Shown: positions 41,262 through 49,866 of the stretch, one piece after another | How the letters are laid out: the number at the start of each line of letters is the position of its first letter | How positions within the stretch are numbered: the first letter of the stretch is position 1 | NCBI GenBank assembly: GCA_034409565.1 | Contig: DAOUMS010000022.1 | Span: 124,001 to 188,000, forward strand | Direction: 5' to 3' | Length of the DNA stretch: 64,000 nt | Source of the DNA: E44-bin89 sp034409565 | Lineage (GTDB): Bacteria > Chloroflexota > Dehalococcoidia > Dehalococcoidales > RBG-16-60-22 | Translations under genes and position numbers: made by a program | The notes under the pieces: model-generated | Told to the model about the DNA's origin: nothing | The model's input: the letters and a program-made list of their open reading frames with translations, nothing else | Databases searched by the model: none

Positions 41262-42863
41262 CTAGCTCAAGCCGGATACCATTTTTTCGAGCGCGGTCGT
41301 GTCCCCGGAACCAAGATGGATTCTGACCACACGTCTCTTCAGCGACCGCAGGGTCTGCAGGTCGCCAAGTGCCTGCGCATCGGCCAGTATGTTAAACGTG
41401 TATGGTGCACCGGGAATCGGTATCTTATGTTGCTGGGCCGCGGTCACCTGGAGGAAAAGCCCGGTGTTAGGGCCTCCCTTGTGCAACTGCCCGGTGGAGT
41501 GCAGCAGGCGCGGCCCGTAGCCGGCAGTGGTGGCGATATGGCTTTTCTCCACCACTTTGCGGCGCAACTCAGTGCATATTTTTTCCAGCTCTGGCATCTG
41601 TCTGGTGTAGGCCATAATCGCCAGGTAATCGCCCCGCCTGGCTCCGGCCAGCAACTCACCAAGTGAACCATTTACCTCCAGAAACGGCAGACGGCCGGAA
41701 CTCTGGTACTCCTGCAGGACCCTGCCAGTGGCATCCTTGGCCGCCTGCACGTTGGGCTGGTCAAACGGGTTTATGCCCAGTATCGAGCCAGCGACCGCAG
41801 TAGCAAACTCCCAGCGAAAGAACTCGGTGCCAATATCCTGCTTATCTTTGAGTTCCAGCGTAACCACGGGTTGCCCTGAAGATTTAATACGCCCCACCAC
41901 CCCATCAATATCATCGTTATTATCATCCTGAAGGCGCAGGTAAATGAAAAGTCGGTCATCGCCATAGTGCTCGGGCGCGGTAAATGGTTCCCCAAGCACC
42001 GGGATAATTCCGGTACCCTCCTTGCCCGTGCTCTCGGCGAGGAGCTGCTCCAGCCACAGCCCGAAGCTGCCAATTGAAGGTGAAGTAACCAGCGTCAGCT
42101 TATCCCTGCCCTGCCGGGCGAAGGTGCCCAGCAAGGCGCCGAGCCAGGCGCCGGGATTCTCTTGAAGCAGTACATCGGCCGCACACTGACGGCCTATCAC
42201 TTCGGCACGCTCGAGAACAGACATTATGTCAATCCCCACCAGCGCCGCTGGCAGCAGCCCGAAGTATGACAGCACCGAGTAGCGTCCACCCACGTCCTCC
42301 GGATTCAGGAAGGCACGACGGAACCCTGCCTCCTCGGCAAGACCGACCAGCGATGACCCGGCATCGGTAATGGCAACAAAGTTCTGCCCTGCCCTCTCCC
42401 TGCCCAGCGACTGCTCAACCAGACCGCGAAAATATTTGTAGAAGGTAAGCGTCTCGATGGTGCCACCCGACTTTGATGAAACCAGGAACAGGGTCTGCGC
42501 CGGGTCGATGGTTTCCGTAACCGCCGCCACCCAGTCGGGCACGGTGGAGTCCAGCAATTTAAATTCGGGATAACCCCTGGCGCGGCCAAAAGTCTGGTAC
42601 AGCACCTCCGCCCCCAGGCTGGCACCACCCATGCCCAGCAGCACGACATGTCTGTACCCGGCACCGCGCACTTCCTGCGCAAACGAGGTTAATTCCGGCA
42701 CCTTGGCTTTAAACAGTCCAGGGAGAATGAGCCAGCCAAGGCGGTTGGTTATCTCTTTCGGTTCCGGCTTCCACACCGTGTGGTCCTTGCGCCAGAGGCG
42801 CGCCACCATATCCTTCTGCTTGAAATCATGGAGCATTTCGGCCACCGCCGGGAAATCCGTCAT
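41262..42863 (-). CDS. pgi: Glucose-6-phosphate isomerase (SIS-domain, Chloroflexi type)
   Basis: A 533-residue protein with two SIS sugar-isomerase domains: VLLGMGGASLGAEVLYQTFG with LVSSKSGGTIETLTFYK, and later TSPSIGSFGLWLEQLLAESTGKEGTGIIPV. This matches the isomerase half of the transaldolase-isomerase fusions of some bacteria, here without transaldolase. Expected reaction: glucose 6-phosphate to fructose 6-phosphate. ATG 42863 with GAGGGA upstream; a frame to 42956 overlaps rpiB and lacks homology. Same operon as rpiB and tkt. Confidence 0.85.
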   Translation of the reverse strand: MTDFPAVAEMLHDFKQKDMVARLWRKDHTVWKPEPKEITNRLGWLILPGLFKAKVPELTSFAQEVRGAGYRHVVLLGMGGASLGAEVLYQTFGRARGYPEFKLLDSTVPDWVAAVTETIDPAQTLFLVSSKSGGTIETLTFYKYFRGLVEQSLGRERAGQNFVAITDAGSSLVGLAEEAGFRRAFLNPEDVGGRYSVLSYFGLLPAALVGIDIMSVLERAEVIGRQCAADVLLQENPGAWLGALLGTFARQGRDKLTLVTSPSIGSFGLWLEQLLAESTGKEGTGIIPVLGEPFTAPEHYGDDRLFIYLRLQDDNNDDIDGVVGRIKSSGQPVVTLELKDKQDIGTEFFRWEFATAVAGSILGINPFDQPNVQAAKDATGRVLQEYQSSGRLPFLEVNGSLGELLAGARRGDYLAIMAYTRQMPELEKICTELRRKVVEKSHIATTAGYGPRLLHSTGQLHKGGPNTGLFLQVTAAQQHKIPIPGAPYTFNILADAQALGDLQTLRSLKRRVVRIHLGSGDTTALEKMVSGLS

Positions 42864-42876
42864 TTTTAAATCCCTC

Positions 42877-43353
42877 TTATTTACCTTTTCTCTTGACCAT
42901 ATTTTTGGCTTCAATAGCCAGCACTTTTCGCAGTCGCCGCTGAAAGCGCTCTTCAAGGGAAACCTCGGCTTTCAGGAAGGCGGCAACCACTTCCCTGGCC
43001 AGTGCTCCCCCCACCACCCGTGCTCCGAGGCAGAGAACATTCATGTCGTCGTGCTCCACCCCCTGGTGAGCCGAGTAGGTATCGTGGCAGGGACAGGCCC
43101 GCACTCCCGGTACTTTGTTGGCCGTGATACAGGCCCCCACACCGCTGCCACAGATGATGATGCCGCGCCAGACCTTCCCCGAGGCTACCGCCTCAGCGAC
43201 CGCCAGCGCGTAATCGGGATAGTCATCAGTCGGGACAAGTTTCTCGGCCCCCAGGTCCAGCACCTCGTACCCGCTCTCCCGCAGCCAGGGGGTTAACTCG
43301 GCCTTCAGGGGGAACCCACCATGGTCGGCTCCGATGGCTACTCGCAGCGTCAT
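42877..43353 (-). CDS. rpiB: Ribose-5-phosphate isomerase B
   Basis: Interconverts ribose 5-phosphate and ribulose 5-phosphate. RpiB motifs are VAIGADHGGFPLKAEL, DDYPDYALAVAEAV, IIICGSGVGACITANKVPGVRACPCHDTYSAHQGVEHDDMNVLCLGARV. The catalytic Cys is CGSGVG. 158 residues. ATG 43353 overlaps the tkt stop by 4 bases. Confidence 0.94.
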   Translation of the reverse strand: MTLRVAIGADHGGFPLKAELTPWLRESGYEVLDLGAEKLVPTDDYPDYALAVAEAVASGKVWRGIIICGSGVGACITANKVPGVRACPCHDTYSAHQGVEHDDMNVLCLGARVVGGALAREVVAAFLKAEVSLEERFQRRLRKVLAIEAKNMVKRKGK

Positions 43354-45368
43354 TTCCTGCCTCCTTGCAGCAGTTTCTTGGCTTCATCAGCCACGCGCTG
43401 GGCCGTCAGGCCCAGCTTCTCGTAAACTACCTTGCCCGGCGCGGAAGCGCCGAAACGGTCAATCCCGATAATGACCCCGCCGTCGCCGACATACCGCTCC
43501 CAGCCCAGCGGGCTGCCGGCCTCTATGGATATCCGGGCTTTTATGCTTTTTGGTAATACCGTCTCACAATACTCAGCTGTCTGGGCATTGAATAACTCCC
43601 ATGATGGCAGAGATACGATGCGCGCCTGGATACCTCTTTCAAGCAGCAATTTTCCTGCTTCCAGTGCAATAGGCACCTCCGAACCGGTGCCGATAATGAT
43701 TACCTGTGGTTCCCCCGCCGCCTCCTGGAGTATATAGCCGCCCCGCTGGACACCGCTGGCCGGGGCCAGAGTCTCGCGGTCAAGCACCGACAGGTTCTGG
43801 CGGCTGAGCACCAGCGCCGTCGGGCCATGGCGCCGCTGCAGGGCTATCTTCCACGCCTCCACGGTCTCGGTGGCATCGGCGGGGCGGATGGTCACCAGGT
43901 TGGGCACCGACCGCAACCCTACCACCTGCTCGATGGGCTGGTGGGTCGGCCCGTCCTCCCCGACCCCTACCGAGTCGTGAGAGAAAATATATATCACCCG
44001 CAGCCCCATCATGGCCGCCAGACGCACCGGTGGGCGCATATAGTCGTAGAAAACGAGAAATGTGGCGGTGTAGGGTATAATACCCCCATGCCGCGCCATG
44101 CCACTGGCAACGGCGCCCATGGCGTGCTCCCGGACACCAAAGTGCAGGTTGCGGGCGTGGTAATCCCCGGAACTGTAATCGCCGCCGTCCGTAAGATTCG
44201 TCTTAGTGGAAGGGGCCAGGTCCGCCGAGCCTCCCATCAGGGAACGAATTTTCGGTGCCAAGACATTCATAACTATCCCCGAGGCTGACCGCGTGGCGAG
44301 CGGTTTGGTCTCTTTATTGAATAGCTCATCGAGGCCGCTGTCCCAGCCTTCTGGCAGGTCGCCCCGCAGGGTTTCTTCCAGCCGGCGTGCTTCATCAGGG
44401 TACGCCTGCCGGTATGCTGCCAGCTTCTGCTGCCATTCGTCCTGCTGCTTTCGACCGCGCGCCAGCGCTTTACGCAGGTGCTCCAGCGCCTCCGGGGGCA
44501 CGGTGAAAGGTTCTTCGTAATTCCAGCCCAGCTGTTTTCTGGTCAGCTGTACTTCATCCTCACCCAGCGGTTCGCCGTGAGATGAAGCCTTGCCCGCCTT
44601 GTTCGGGCTGCCATAGCCAATGATGGTTCGGCAGATAACCAGGCTGGGACGCTCTTTATCCGCCTGCGCCTCACTTATCGCATTTTCTATACTGCCCACA
44701 GCAAAGCCGTCGACCGGCCCGATAACCTGCCAGCCATAGGCCTGAAATCGCTTTTTTATATCCTCGGTGAAGGTGATGCCAGTCTTGCCTTCAATGGAGA
44801 TACCGTTGTCGTCATAGAGATAGATGAGCTTGCCCAGACGCAGGTTTCCCGCCATTGAAGCCGCTTCAGACGAGATGCCCTCCTCGAGGTCGCCATCAGA
44901 GACGATGGCATAGGTGTAATGGTCAATGATTTCCTGGCCCGGACGATTGTAGTTTGCCGCCAGCCAGTGCTCGGCCATAGCCATACCGACGCCATTGGCA
45001 AACCCCTGCCCGAGCGGTCCGGTGGTTACCTCAAGGCCGGGAACAACCCCGTATTCGGGGTGGCCGGGTGTTTTGCTGCCCCACTGGCGGAACTGCTTGA
45101 GGTCGTCCAGCGACAGGTCATAGCCGGTCAGGTGCAGCAGTGCGTAGAGCATCGCTGACGCATGGCCGCAGGACAGGATGAATCGGTCGCGGTCCGGCCA
45201 CTCCGGGTTCGCCGGGTTATGTCTGAGAAACCGGTCCCACAGCACATAGGTCATCGGTGCCGCGCCCAGAGGTGCACCAGGGTGCCCCGAATTAGCCTTC
45301 TGCACCGCATCAACGGCCAGAAACCTTACCGTGTTGATGCAGAGTTCATCAAGCCTGGAATTGCTCAT
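43350..45368 (-). CDS. tkt: Transketolase
   Basis: Thiamine diphosphate enzyme moving two-carbon units in the pentose phosphate pathway. It begins LDELCINTVRFLAVDAVQKANSGHPGAPLGAA, has the ThDP-Mg motif SDGDLEEGISSEAASMAG with a following DDN, and HDSVGVGEDGPTHQPIEQ in the pyrimidine domain. 672 residues. ATG 45368 with GGAGG upstream; the frame to 45437 is an unlikely extension. Operon tkt-rpiB-pgi; rpe is convergent. Confidence 0.95.
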   Translation of the reverse strand: MSNSRLDELCINTVRFLAVDAVQKANSGHPGAPLGAAPMTYVLWDRFLRHNPANPEWPDRDRFILSCGHASAMLYALLHLTGYDLSLDDLKQFRQWGSKTPGHPEYGVVPGLEVTTGPLGQGFANGVGMAMAEHWLAANYNRPGQEIIDHYTYAIVSDGDLEEGISSEAASMAGNLRLGKLIYLYDDNGISIEGKTGITFTEDIKKRFQAYGWQVIGPVDGFAVGSIENAISEAQADKERPSLVICRTIIGYGSPNKAGKASSHGEPLGEDEVQLTRKQLGWNYEEPFTVPPEALEHLRKALARGRKQQDEWQQKLAAYRQAYPDEARRLEETLRGDLPEGWDSGLDELFNKETKPLATRSASGIVMNVLAPKIRSLMGGSADLAPSTKTNLTDGGDYSSGDYHARNLHFGVREHAMGAVASGMARHGGIIPYTATFLVFYDYMRPPVRLAAMMGLRVIYIFSHDSVGVGEDGPTHQPIEQVVGLRSVPNLVTIRPADATETVEAWKIALQRRHGPTALVLSRQNLSVLDRETLAPASGVQRGGYILQEAAGEPQVIIIGTGSEVPIALEAGKLLLERGIQARIVSLPSWELFNAQTAEYCETVLPKSIKARISIEAGSPLGWERYVGDGGVIIGIDRFGASAPGKVVYEKLGLTAQRVADEAKKLLQGGRK

Positions 45369-45493
45369 GGTTGGCTCCTCCAGCTTCCGGAATGAAAAAT
45401 GGCAGGTGGTTTTCTGCCATTCTACACTGACCGACACGGTTTTTCAATTGAAAGAAGATGAAACCCCAGAGAGCTTGACCGGAGGCAGCGGAT

Positions 45494-45802
45494 TTAATGT
45501 TCTTCCTCGCCCCACTTCTGCATGATTTCTTTCAGGCGTTGCGCCAGCTTGGGGTTGGCCCGCAAACGGGCGATAAAGACGGGGCAGCCTTCCAGTAGAG
45601 AGTTCTGCGCCGCCGTAGCCATGCTGGATAATAGGTTCTGCATGCCCAGGTCGGCGGGCTGGGAAACGCTTATCCCCGGCGCATTCTCAAGCTGCCGCCG
45701 TATATCTTCGGCGGTGAAACGCATCGGCGTCACGCATGATTTGTACCAGGGACACTCCTTGCACTGGACTATCCCGTAAGCTTCATTCAAAACGTCATCC
45801 AT
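45494..45802 (-). CDS. Small Cys-containing protein of unknown function
   Basis: A 102-residue soluble protein. The N-terminal part has CKECPWYKSC, which could bind zinc or an Fe-S cluster with a further Cys (GCPVF). The rest is helical, ending in a charged KEIMQKWGEEEH. ATG 45802 fits with GGG-rich upstream sequence; a longer frame to 45889 overlaps the thioredoxin gene. It is the same strand as the TlpA gene 28 bases upstream and tkt downstream. Function unknown. Confidence 0.65.
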   Translation of the reverse strand: MDDVLNEAYGIVQCKECPWYKSCVTPMRFTAEDIRRQLENAPGISVSQPADLGMQNLLSSMATAAQNSLLEGCPVFIARLRANPKLAQRLKEIMQKWGEEEH

Positions 45803-45830
45803 ATTCAACCCCCACTTTTCATTATAACAA

Positions 45831-46355
45831 TTACGGCATGATTTTGACCAGCTTCGATTCAATCTCCCCCGTGTTAAAAAAAGCACCAATTTTCATATCT
45901 CGTATCACCCCATCGGCATCAACAAAAAACGTGGCCGGTATGCCGCGTATGTTATAGGCAAGGGGGACATCGTTACCCGGTGACAGCAATACCGGGAAAG
46001 TGTAGCCGGCACTTTCCACGAACTCCTTTACGCTGGCCGGGTCTTCCTGCAGGTTAACCGCCAGCAGCACCAGCCCCGTGCCAGTCCATTTCTCGTATAC
46101 CGCCTGCAGCAATGGCATCTCCATCTGACACGGGCCGCACCAGGTGGCCCAGAAGTTGAGCAGCACCGGTCGGCCACGAAAGCCGCTAAGCGATACCTCC
46201 TGCCCATCCAGCCCGCTTAAGGTGAAGTCCGGCGCCAGCTTACCTATCTCCGGGCCGTATTCTGAACCTGAACCCGTGCAGCCCGCCATAAGAACGCCGG
46301 AAAACGCCGCCGATACAATTAGCAAAGCCGCAATTATATTCAATAGCCTTTTCAT
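45831..46355 (-). CDS. TlpA-like thioredoxin-family lipoprotein
   Basis: A membrane-anchored thiol-disulfide protein. The signal region ends in a lipobox-like VLMAGC. The thioredoxin fold holds WATWCGPCQMEMPLL with the CxxC active site and a cis-Pro region near IRGIPATFFVDADG. 174 residues. ATG 46355 with GAGGGGTG upstream is preferred over GTG 46361. It lies 20 bases after ccdA, its expected electron donor, in one operon. Confidence 0.9.
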   Translation of the reverse strand: MKRLLNIIAALLIVSAAFSGVLMAGCTGSGSEYGPEIGKLAPDFTLSGLDGQEVSLSGFRGRPVLLNFWATWCGPCQMEMPLLQAVYEKWTGTGLVLLAVNLQEDPASVKEFVESAGYTFPVLLSPGNDVPLAYNIRGIPATFFVDADGVIRDMKIGAFFNTGEIESKLVKIMP

Positions 46356-46375
46356 AATCACCCCTCAAAATAAAC

Positions 46376-47071
46376 TCACGCTGCCAGCGCGGAGAACCAG
46401 TGTATTTGATTGGTCAGAACCAGAACCCCGACAATGATGAGAAGCAGGCCACTTACCACGTGTATCAGCCGGGGATAACGCTGTATGCGCCGGAAGACTT
46501 GCAGAAGAGAGTCAAACGCCAGCCCGATGATAAGGAACGGGAGGCCGAGCCCCAGCGAATAAATGGCCAGCAAATAGGCCCCATGCCAAGCAGTGGCCGT
46601 GTTTAAGGCTATCGCCAGAATGCCGCCGAGTATTGGCCCGACGCAGGCGGTCCAGGCAAGGGAAAAGGATGCCCCGATGAGAAAAGAGCGGAAGTAGCCC
46701 GTGGTACTCCCCACCGATGGGCTCAGGTGCTTTTCGTAATTGAGCCAGGGTATTTTCAGCGCCGCCAATAAAAAGAGACCGAAGGCAATGAGCAGGCCGC
46801 CGGAAATTTTATTGAGCAGAGACAGGCTCGGGTTGACGGCAAATCCGGTAAGCCCGGCAATGGCCCCCATGGTGGTGAAAATAAATGAGAAGCCGAGGAC
46901 AAAGCTGAGGGAATGGAGAAACGTGGGCAGCCGCCGGCCGGCATCTCGCGCGGCAAACAGTTCCGGCCCCACCAGGCTGGCCAGATAGACCGGCACCAGC
47001 GGCAACACGCAGGGCGACAAAAAAGATAACAACCCTGCCGTAAAGGCAACGACCACCGATATGTTCTCCAT
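46376..47071 (-). CDS. ccdA: CcdA-type thiol-disulfide transporter
   Basis: A 231-residue membrane protein with six helices of the DsbD transmembrane domain family. Cys pairs lie in SFLSPCVLPLVPVY and AWTACVGPILGG, which carry reducing equivalents from cytosolic thioredoxin to the outside. Partner: the TlpA-like lipoprotein next door. Role in cytochrome c or extracytoplasmic redox maturation is a family inference. ATG 47071 has no Shine-Dalgarno site; a promoter lies 9 bases upstream, so the mRNA is likely leaderless. Confidence 0.92.
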   Translation of the reverse strand: MENISVVVAFTAGLLSFLSPCVLPLVPVYLASLVGPELFAARDAGRRLPTFLHSLSFVLGFSFIFTTMGAIAGLTGFAVNPSLSLLNKISGGLLIAFGLFLLAALKIPWLNYEKHLSPSVGSTTGYFRSFLIGASFSLAWTACVGPILGGILAIALNTATAWHGAYLLAIYSLGLGLPFLIIGLAFDSLLQVFRRIQRYPRLIHVVSGLLLIIVGVLVLTNQIHWFSALAA

Positions 47072-47079
47072 AATTTAAA

Positions 47080-47108
47080 ATTGTACAATGGTCTAAACGC
47101 TGTGTCTA
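47080..47108 (-). promoter_or_regulatory. Promoter of ccdA, apparently leaderless
   Basis: On the minus strand TAGACA (47108-47103) and TACAAT (47085-47080) are separated by 17 bases. The -10 box ends only 8 bases before the ccdA ATG, so transcription should start at or within a few bases of the start codon. Confidence 0.55.
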
Positions 47109-47197
47109 ATTTTATTCGTATTATCAAAGGCTCGTGGACAATCGCTTCTTCAGGTCTTATAATTTCTACTAGGCTCAGGTTGAAACATTAATAAAAG

Positions 47198-48361
47198 GTG
47201 ATTGCCATCAAGCCGCTCAGTTTTTCACAGATTTCACAATATCAAACGTGCCCACTGTGCTATAAACTTCAGTATATCGACGGGCTGAAGCCGAAGGACA
47301 AGTGGTATTTCAGTTTCGGCTCCACCATACACACCTGCACCGAATTTTTTTTCCGCGTGAGGGTGCCACCACCCCCCACCCTGGAAGAGCTACTGCAGTT
47401 CTACGAACAGAACTGGCGCCCGGAAGGCTACGAGTCTATTGACGAGGAAGCGAACTACAAAGCCTATGGCAGAGAGATACTGACCCGGTTCTGGGAAATC
47501 CACAGCCGTGATTTCAGGATGCCACTGGCCGTGGAGAAGCAGTTCTATATTGACATCGGCGACATCAAACTGAGGGGATATATCGACCGGGTAGACAAGC
47601 TGGAAAGCGGGGCGCTGGCCATCGTTGACTATAAAACCAACAAAGAGCTGTTCACCATGGACTATCTGGAGAAGGACCTCCAGCTGACTCTTTACCAGCT
47701 AGCCGCCGAGCAGCTATGGCAGCTACCGGTGGCAAGGCTGACCCTGTACCACATGAGGTCGAACACGCCCGTCAGCTGTGCCAGCCGTGGACAGGTGCAA
47801 CTCGATGACGCAAAGCAGCTTGTCCTCGACGTCGCGGACAAAATAAACCGCCAGATTTTCCCGGCCACGGAGAACGATTACTGTCCCTGCGATTTCCCGG
47901 AGCACTGCCCGTACTACCGTCACTTATACAGCGGAGAAACGGCAGCCACAGCCGCAGGAGAAGCGCCGCTTACTGTCATTGGTGCCAGTGAAGTGGAACG
48001 GTACGTATCACTTCAGACACAGATTAAGGCCCTCCAGCAAGAACTGGAGGCACTGCGACGGGAAATAATCGCTTACTGCGAAGCCACAGGGTTCAAGCGT
48101 GTCTATGGGCCGGAGAACGAAATAACCTACCAGCTCGTGGAGATGACCGGCTTCAATGAAGAGGAGGTCAGAGCCCTCCTCACACCAGAAGACCTGTGGG
48201 AAAGAGTCACCGGACTTGACCAGTCCCGGCTGAAGCAGTTGCTCGATGATGAAGTCATCGCCCAAGATGTCAGGAACCGGGTTCAATCCCTGAGGCAGAT
48301 AATCGCCACCCAGCAGCGCTTGCTGGTAAGGAAGCGCCAGAACGAAGACAAAGCGACCTAG
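47198..48361 (+). CDS. PD-(D/E)XK nuclease, Cas4/RecB-like with Fe-S cysteines
   Basis: A 387-residue protein. The N-terminal LSFSQISQYQTCPLCYKLQYIDGL and the core GYIDRVDKLESGALAIVDYKTNKE carry the nuclease catalytic Asp and the DYK motif; QLTLYQLAAEQLW follows. Cys near the N-terminus plus a C-terminal CPCDFPEHCPYY resemble the four-Cys [4Fe-4S] of AddB or Cas4 nucleases. Residues about 265-290 look like coiled coil, then an unknown C-terminal region. No CRISPR or helicase gene is nearby; a stand-alone repair nuclease is likely. The start (GTG 47198) is uncertain: AAAAGGTG overlaps it and would better serve ATT 47201. Confidence 0.8.
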   Translation: MIAIKPLSFSQISQYQTCPLCYKLQYIDGLKPKDKWYFSFGSTIHTCTEFFFRVRVPPPPTLEELLQFYEQNWRPEGYESIDEEANYKAYGREILTRFWEIHSRDFRMPLAVEKQFYIDIGDIKLRGYIDRVDKLESGALAIVDYKTNKELFTMDYLEKDLQLTLYQLAAEQLWQLPVARLTLYHMRSNTPVSCASRGQVQLDDAKQLVLDVADKINRQIFPATENDYCPCDFPEHCPYYRHLYSGETAATAAGEAPLTVIGASEVERYVSLQTQIKALQQELEALRREIIAYCEATGFKRVYGPENEITYQLVEMTGFNEEEVRALLTPEDLWERVTGLDQSRLKQLLDDEVIAQDVRNRVQSLRQIIATQQRLLVRKRQNEDKAT

Positions 48362-48373
48362 ACGTTCGGCAAC

Positions 48374-49765
48374 TTAGGTAAACTGCTTTTCCACCGCGGC
48401 GACCGCTTTCTCAAGGGCGTTGACAATCATGCCCAGTTCATCGTTGCTCATGGTCAGCGAGACCATCATCCAGAGGATATCGCCGTACCATGTCGAGCAG
48501 TTGAAAAGCACCCCGTTTTCCCGGCCCACCTTGCTGATAACGCCGGCCACAGCTGCACGGTCAGAGAACAGCTCCTTGGTCGCCCGGTCCTTGACCAGTT
48601 CGACGGCAATCAAACCGGCATTAGCGCGGACATCACCCACGACGGCTGATTTCTTCTGGATGACACCGAGTTCTTTACCCATGATGTCGCCGATTTCCTT
48701 GGCCCGGGCCAGCAGGTTATATTTCTCCACATACTCGATGCCGGCCACCCCCGCGGCAGCCAAGTAGCCGGTACCGCCGAAGGTGTAGCCATGCTGCAGG
48801 GTATCCTTGCCGGTGAAGGCCTCGGCAATCTCGCTCCTGACATGCGTGCCTGCCAGCGCGCCGCAGCCCCAGGCCAGGTTCTTGCCCAGCGCCAGCATAT
48901 CGGGCACAATGCCGTGTTTCTCGCACTCAAACCAGAAGCCGCTGCGGGCGAAGCCGGTGATAACCTCATCGCAGATGAGCAGGATTTCATACTGGTCACA
49001 GATTTCTCTAATCCGCTTCATATACCCCGGAGGTGGCGGAACGACCCCCAGCCCGGTATTGGTTGACTCGGTGATGAAGCAGGCTATTGTTGACGGGTCT
49101 TCAAACTCGATAACCTTGCGCAGTTCCTCGGCACAAAGCAGGTTGCACTCCGGACAGGTCTGGTTATAGGGGCAACGATAGCAGTTCGGGGAGTGGATGG
49201 CCACAAAACCAGCCATGAGCGGCTCAAACGGGGCCCGCCGGAAGAGATGGCCGCTGGCACTGGAGATGCTCATGCTCATGCCATGGTAGTCGCCGGGGTA
49301 GCGGTGGATGACCTTGTACTTGGTCCCCTTGCCCATTATCTTCCAGTAGTGACGGGCAATCTTGAGGGCGGTCTCGTTGGCATCACTGCCATTGCTGCTG
49401 TAGATGGTATATCTCAAATTGCCGGGCGATATCTGGGCGAGCTTTTCCGAAAGCCAGACCACCGGCTCGGTGGGGGCAAACAGATTGGGGGTGGTGACCA
49501 CAATCTTCTCCATCTGCTCCCTCATCGCCGCCATGAGCGCCGGGTGATTGAAGCCGAGAGAAGCCGCCGCACCACAGGAGTTCGTCTCCAGCAGGCGGTT
49601 GCCGAAGCTGTCAATGACATAATTCCCCTCCCCGGCGCGGATGATGGATAACGGTAGGCCGAAAAAAGTGGCGTCTCTGCCGAAAGCCGGCCATACATAT
49701 TCCTTGGCCGTGGCCACCAGCTTATCCACGCCTGCCGGCACACGATTGACCGTTGACTGTTTCAT
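48374..49765 (-). CDS. Class III PLP aminotransferase
   Basis: A 463-residue fold-type I aminotransferase of the 4-aminobutyrate or glutamate-1-semialdehyde group. Family elements: SNGSDANETALKIARHYW, YHGMSMSISSASGH, LLICDEVITGFARSGFWF and the PLP lysine in ALGKNLAWGCGALAGTH. Between 190 and 225 is a Cys-rich insert (CYRCPYNQTCPECNLLC), perhaps a metal site, known in some relatives. Substrate unknown. It follows serA on the same strand with a 100-base gap and is not necessarily a serine pathway enzyme. Confidence 0.82.
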   Translation of the reverse strand: MKQSTVNRVPAGVDKLVATAKEYVWPAFGRDATFFGLPLSIIRAGEGNYVIDSFGNRLLETNSCGAAASLGFNHPALMAAMREQMEKIVVTTPNLFAPTEPVVWLSEKLAQISPGNLRYTIYSSNGSDANETALKIARHYWKIMGKGTKYKVIHRYPGDYHGMSMSISSASGHLFRRAPFEPLMAGFVAIHSPNCYRCPYNQTCPECNLLCAEELRKVIEFEDPSTIACFITESTNTGLGVVPPPPGYMKRIREICDQYEILLICDEVITGFARSGFWFECEKHGIVPDMLALGKNLAWGCGALAGTHVRSEIAEAFTGKDTLQHGYTFGGTGYLAAAGVAGIEYVEKYNLLARAKEIGDIMGKELGVIQKKSAVVGDVRANAGLIAVELVKDRATKELFSDRAAVAGVISKVGRENGVLFNCSTWYGDILWMMVSLTMSNDELGMIVNALEKAVAAVEKQFT

Positions 49766-49866
49766 TCCTTCTACCTCCTGCCTTAGCTTCTTATAATATG
49801 AGATTAATCTAACAAGTTTAATATAAATAGGCCAAAACTTACAAACCCGCCGTTAAGCACCGACCG

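Noticed and set aside
47198..48361. CRISPR-associated Cas4
   Set aside because: There are no repeats, Cas1 or Cas2 nearby, and the C-terminal extension is not typical of Cas4.
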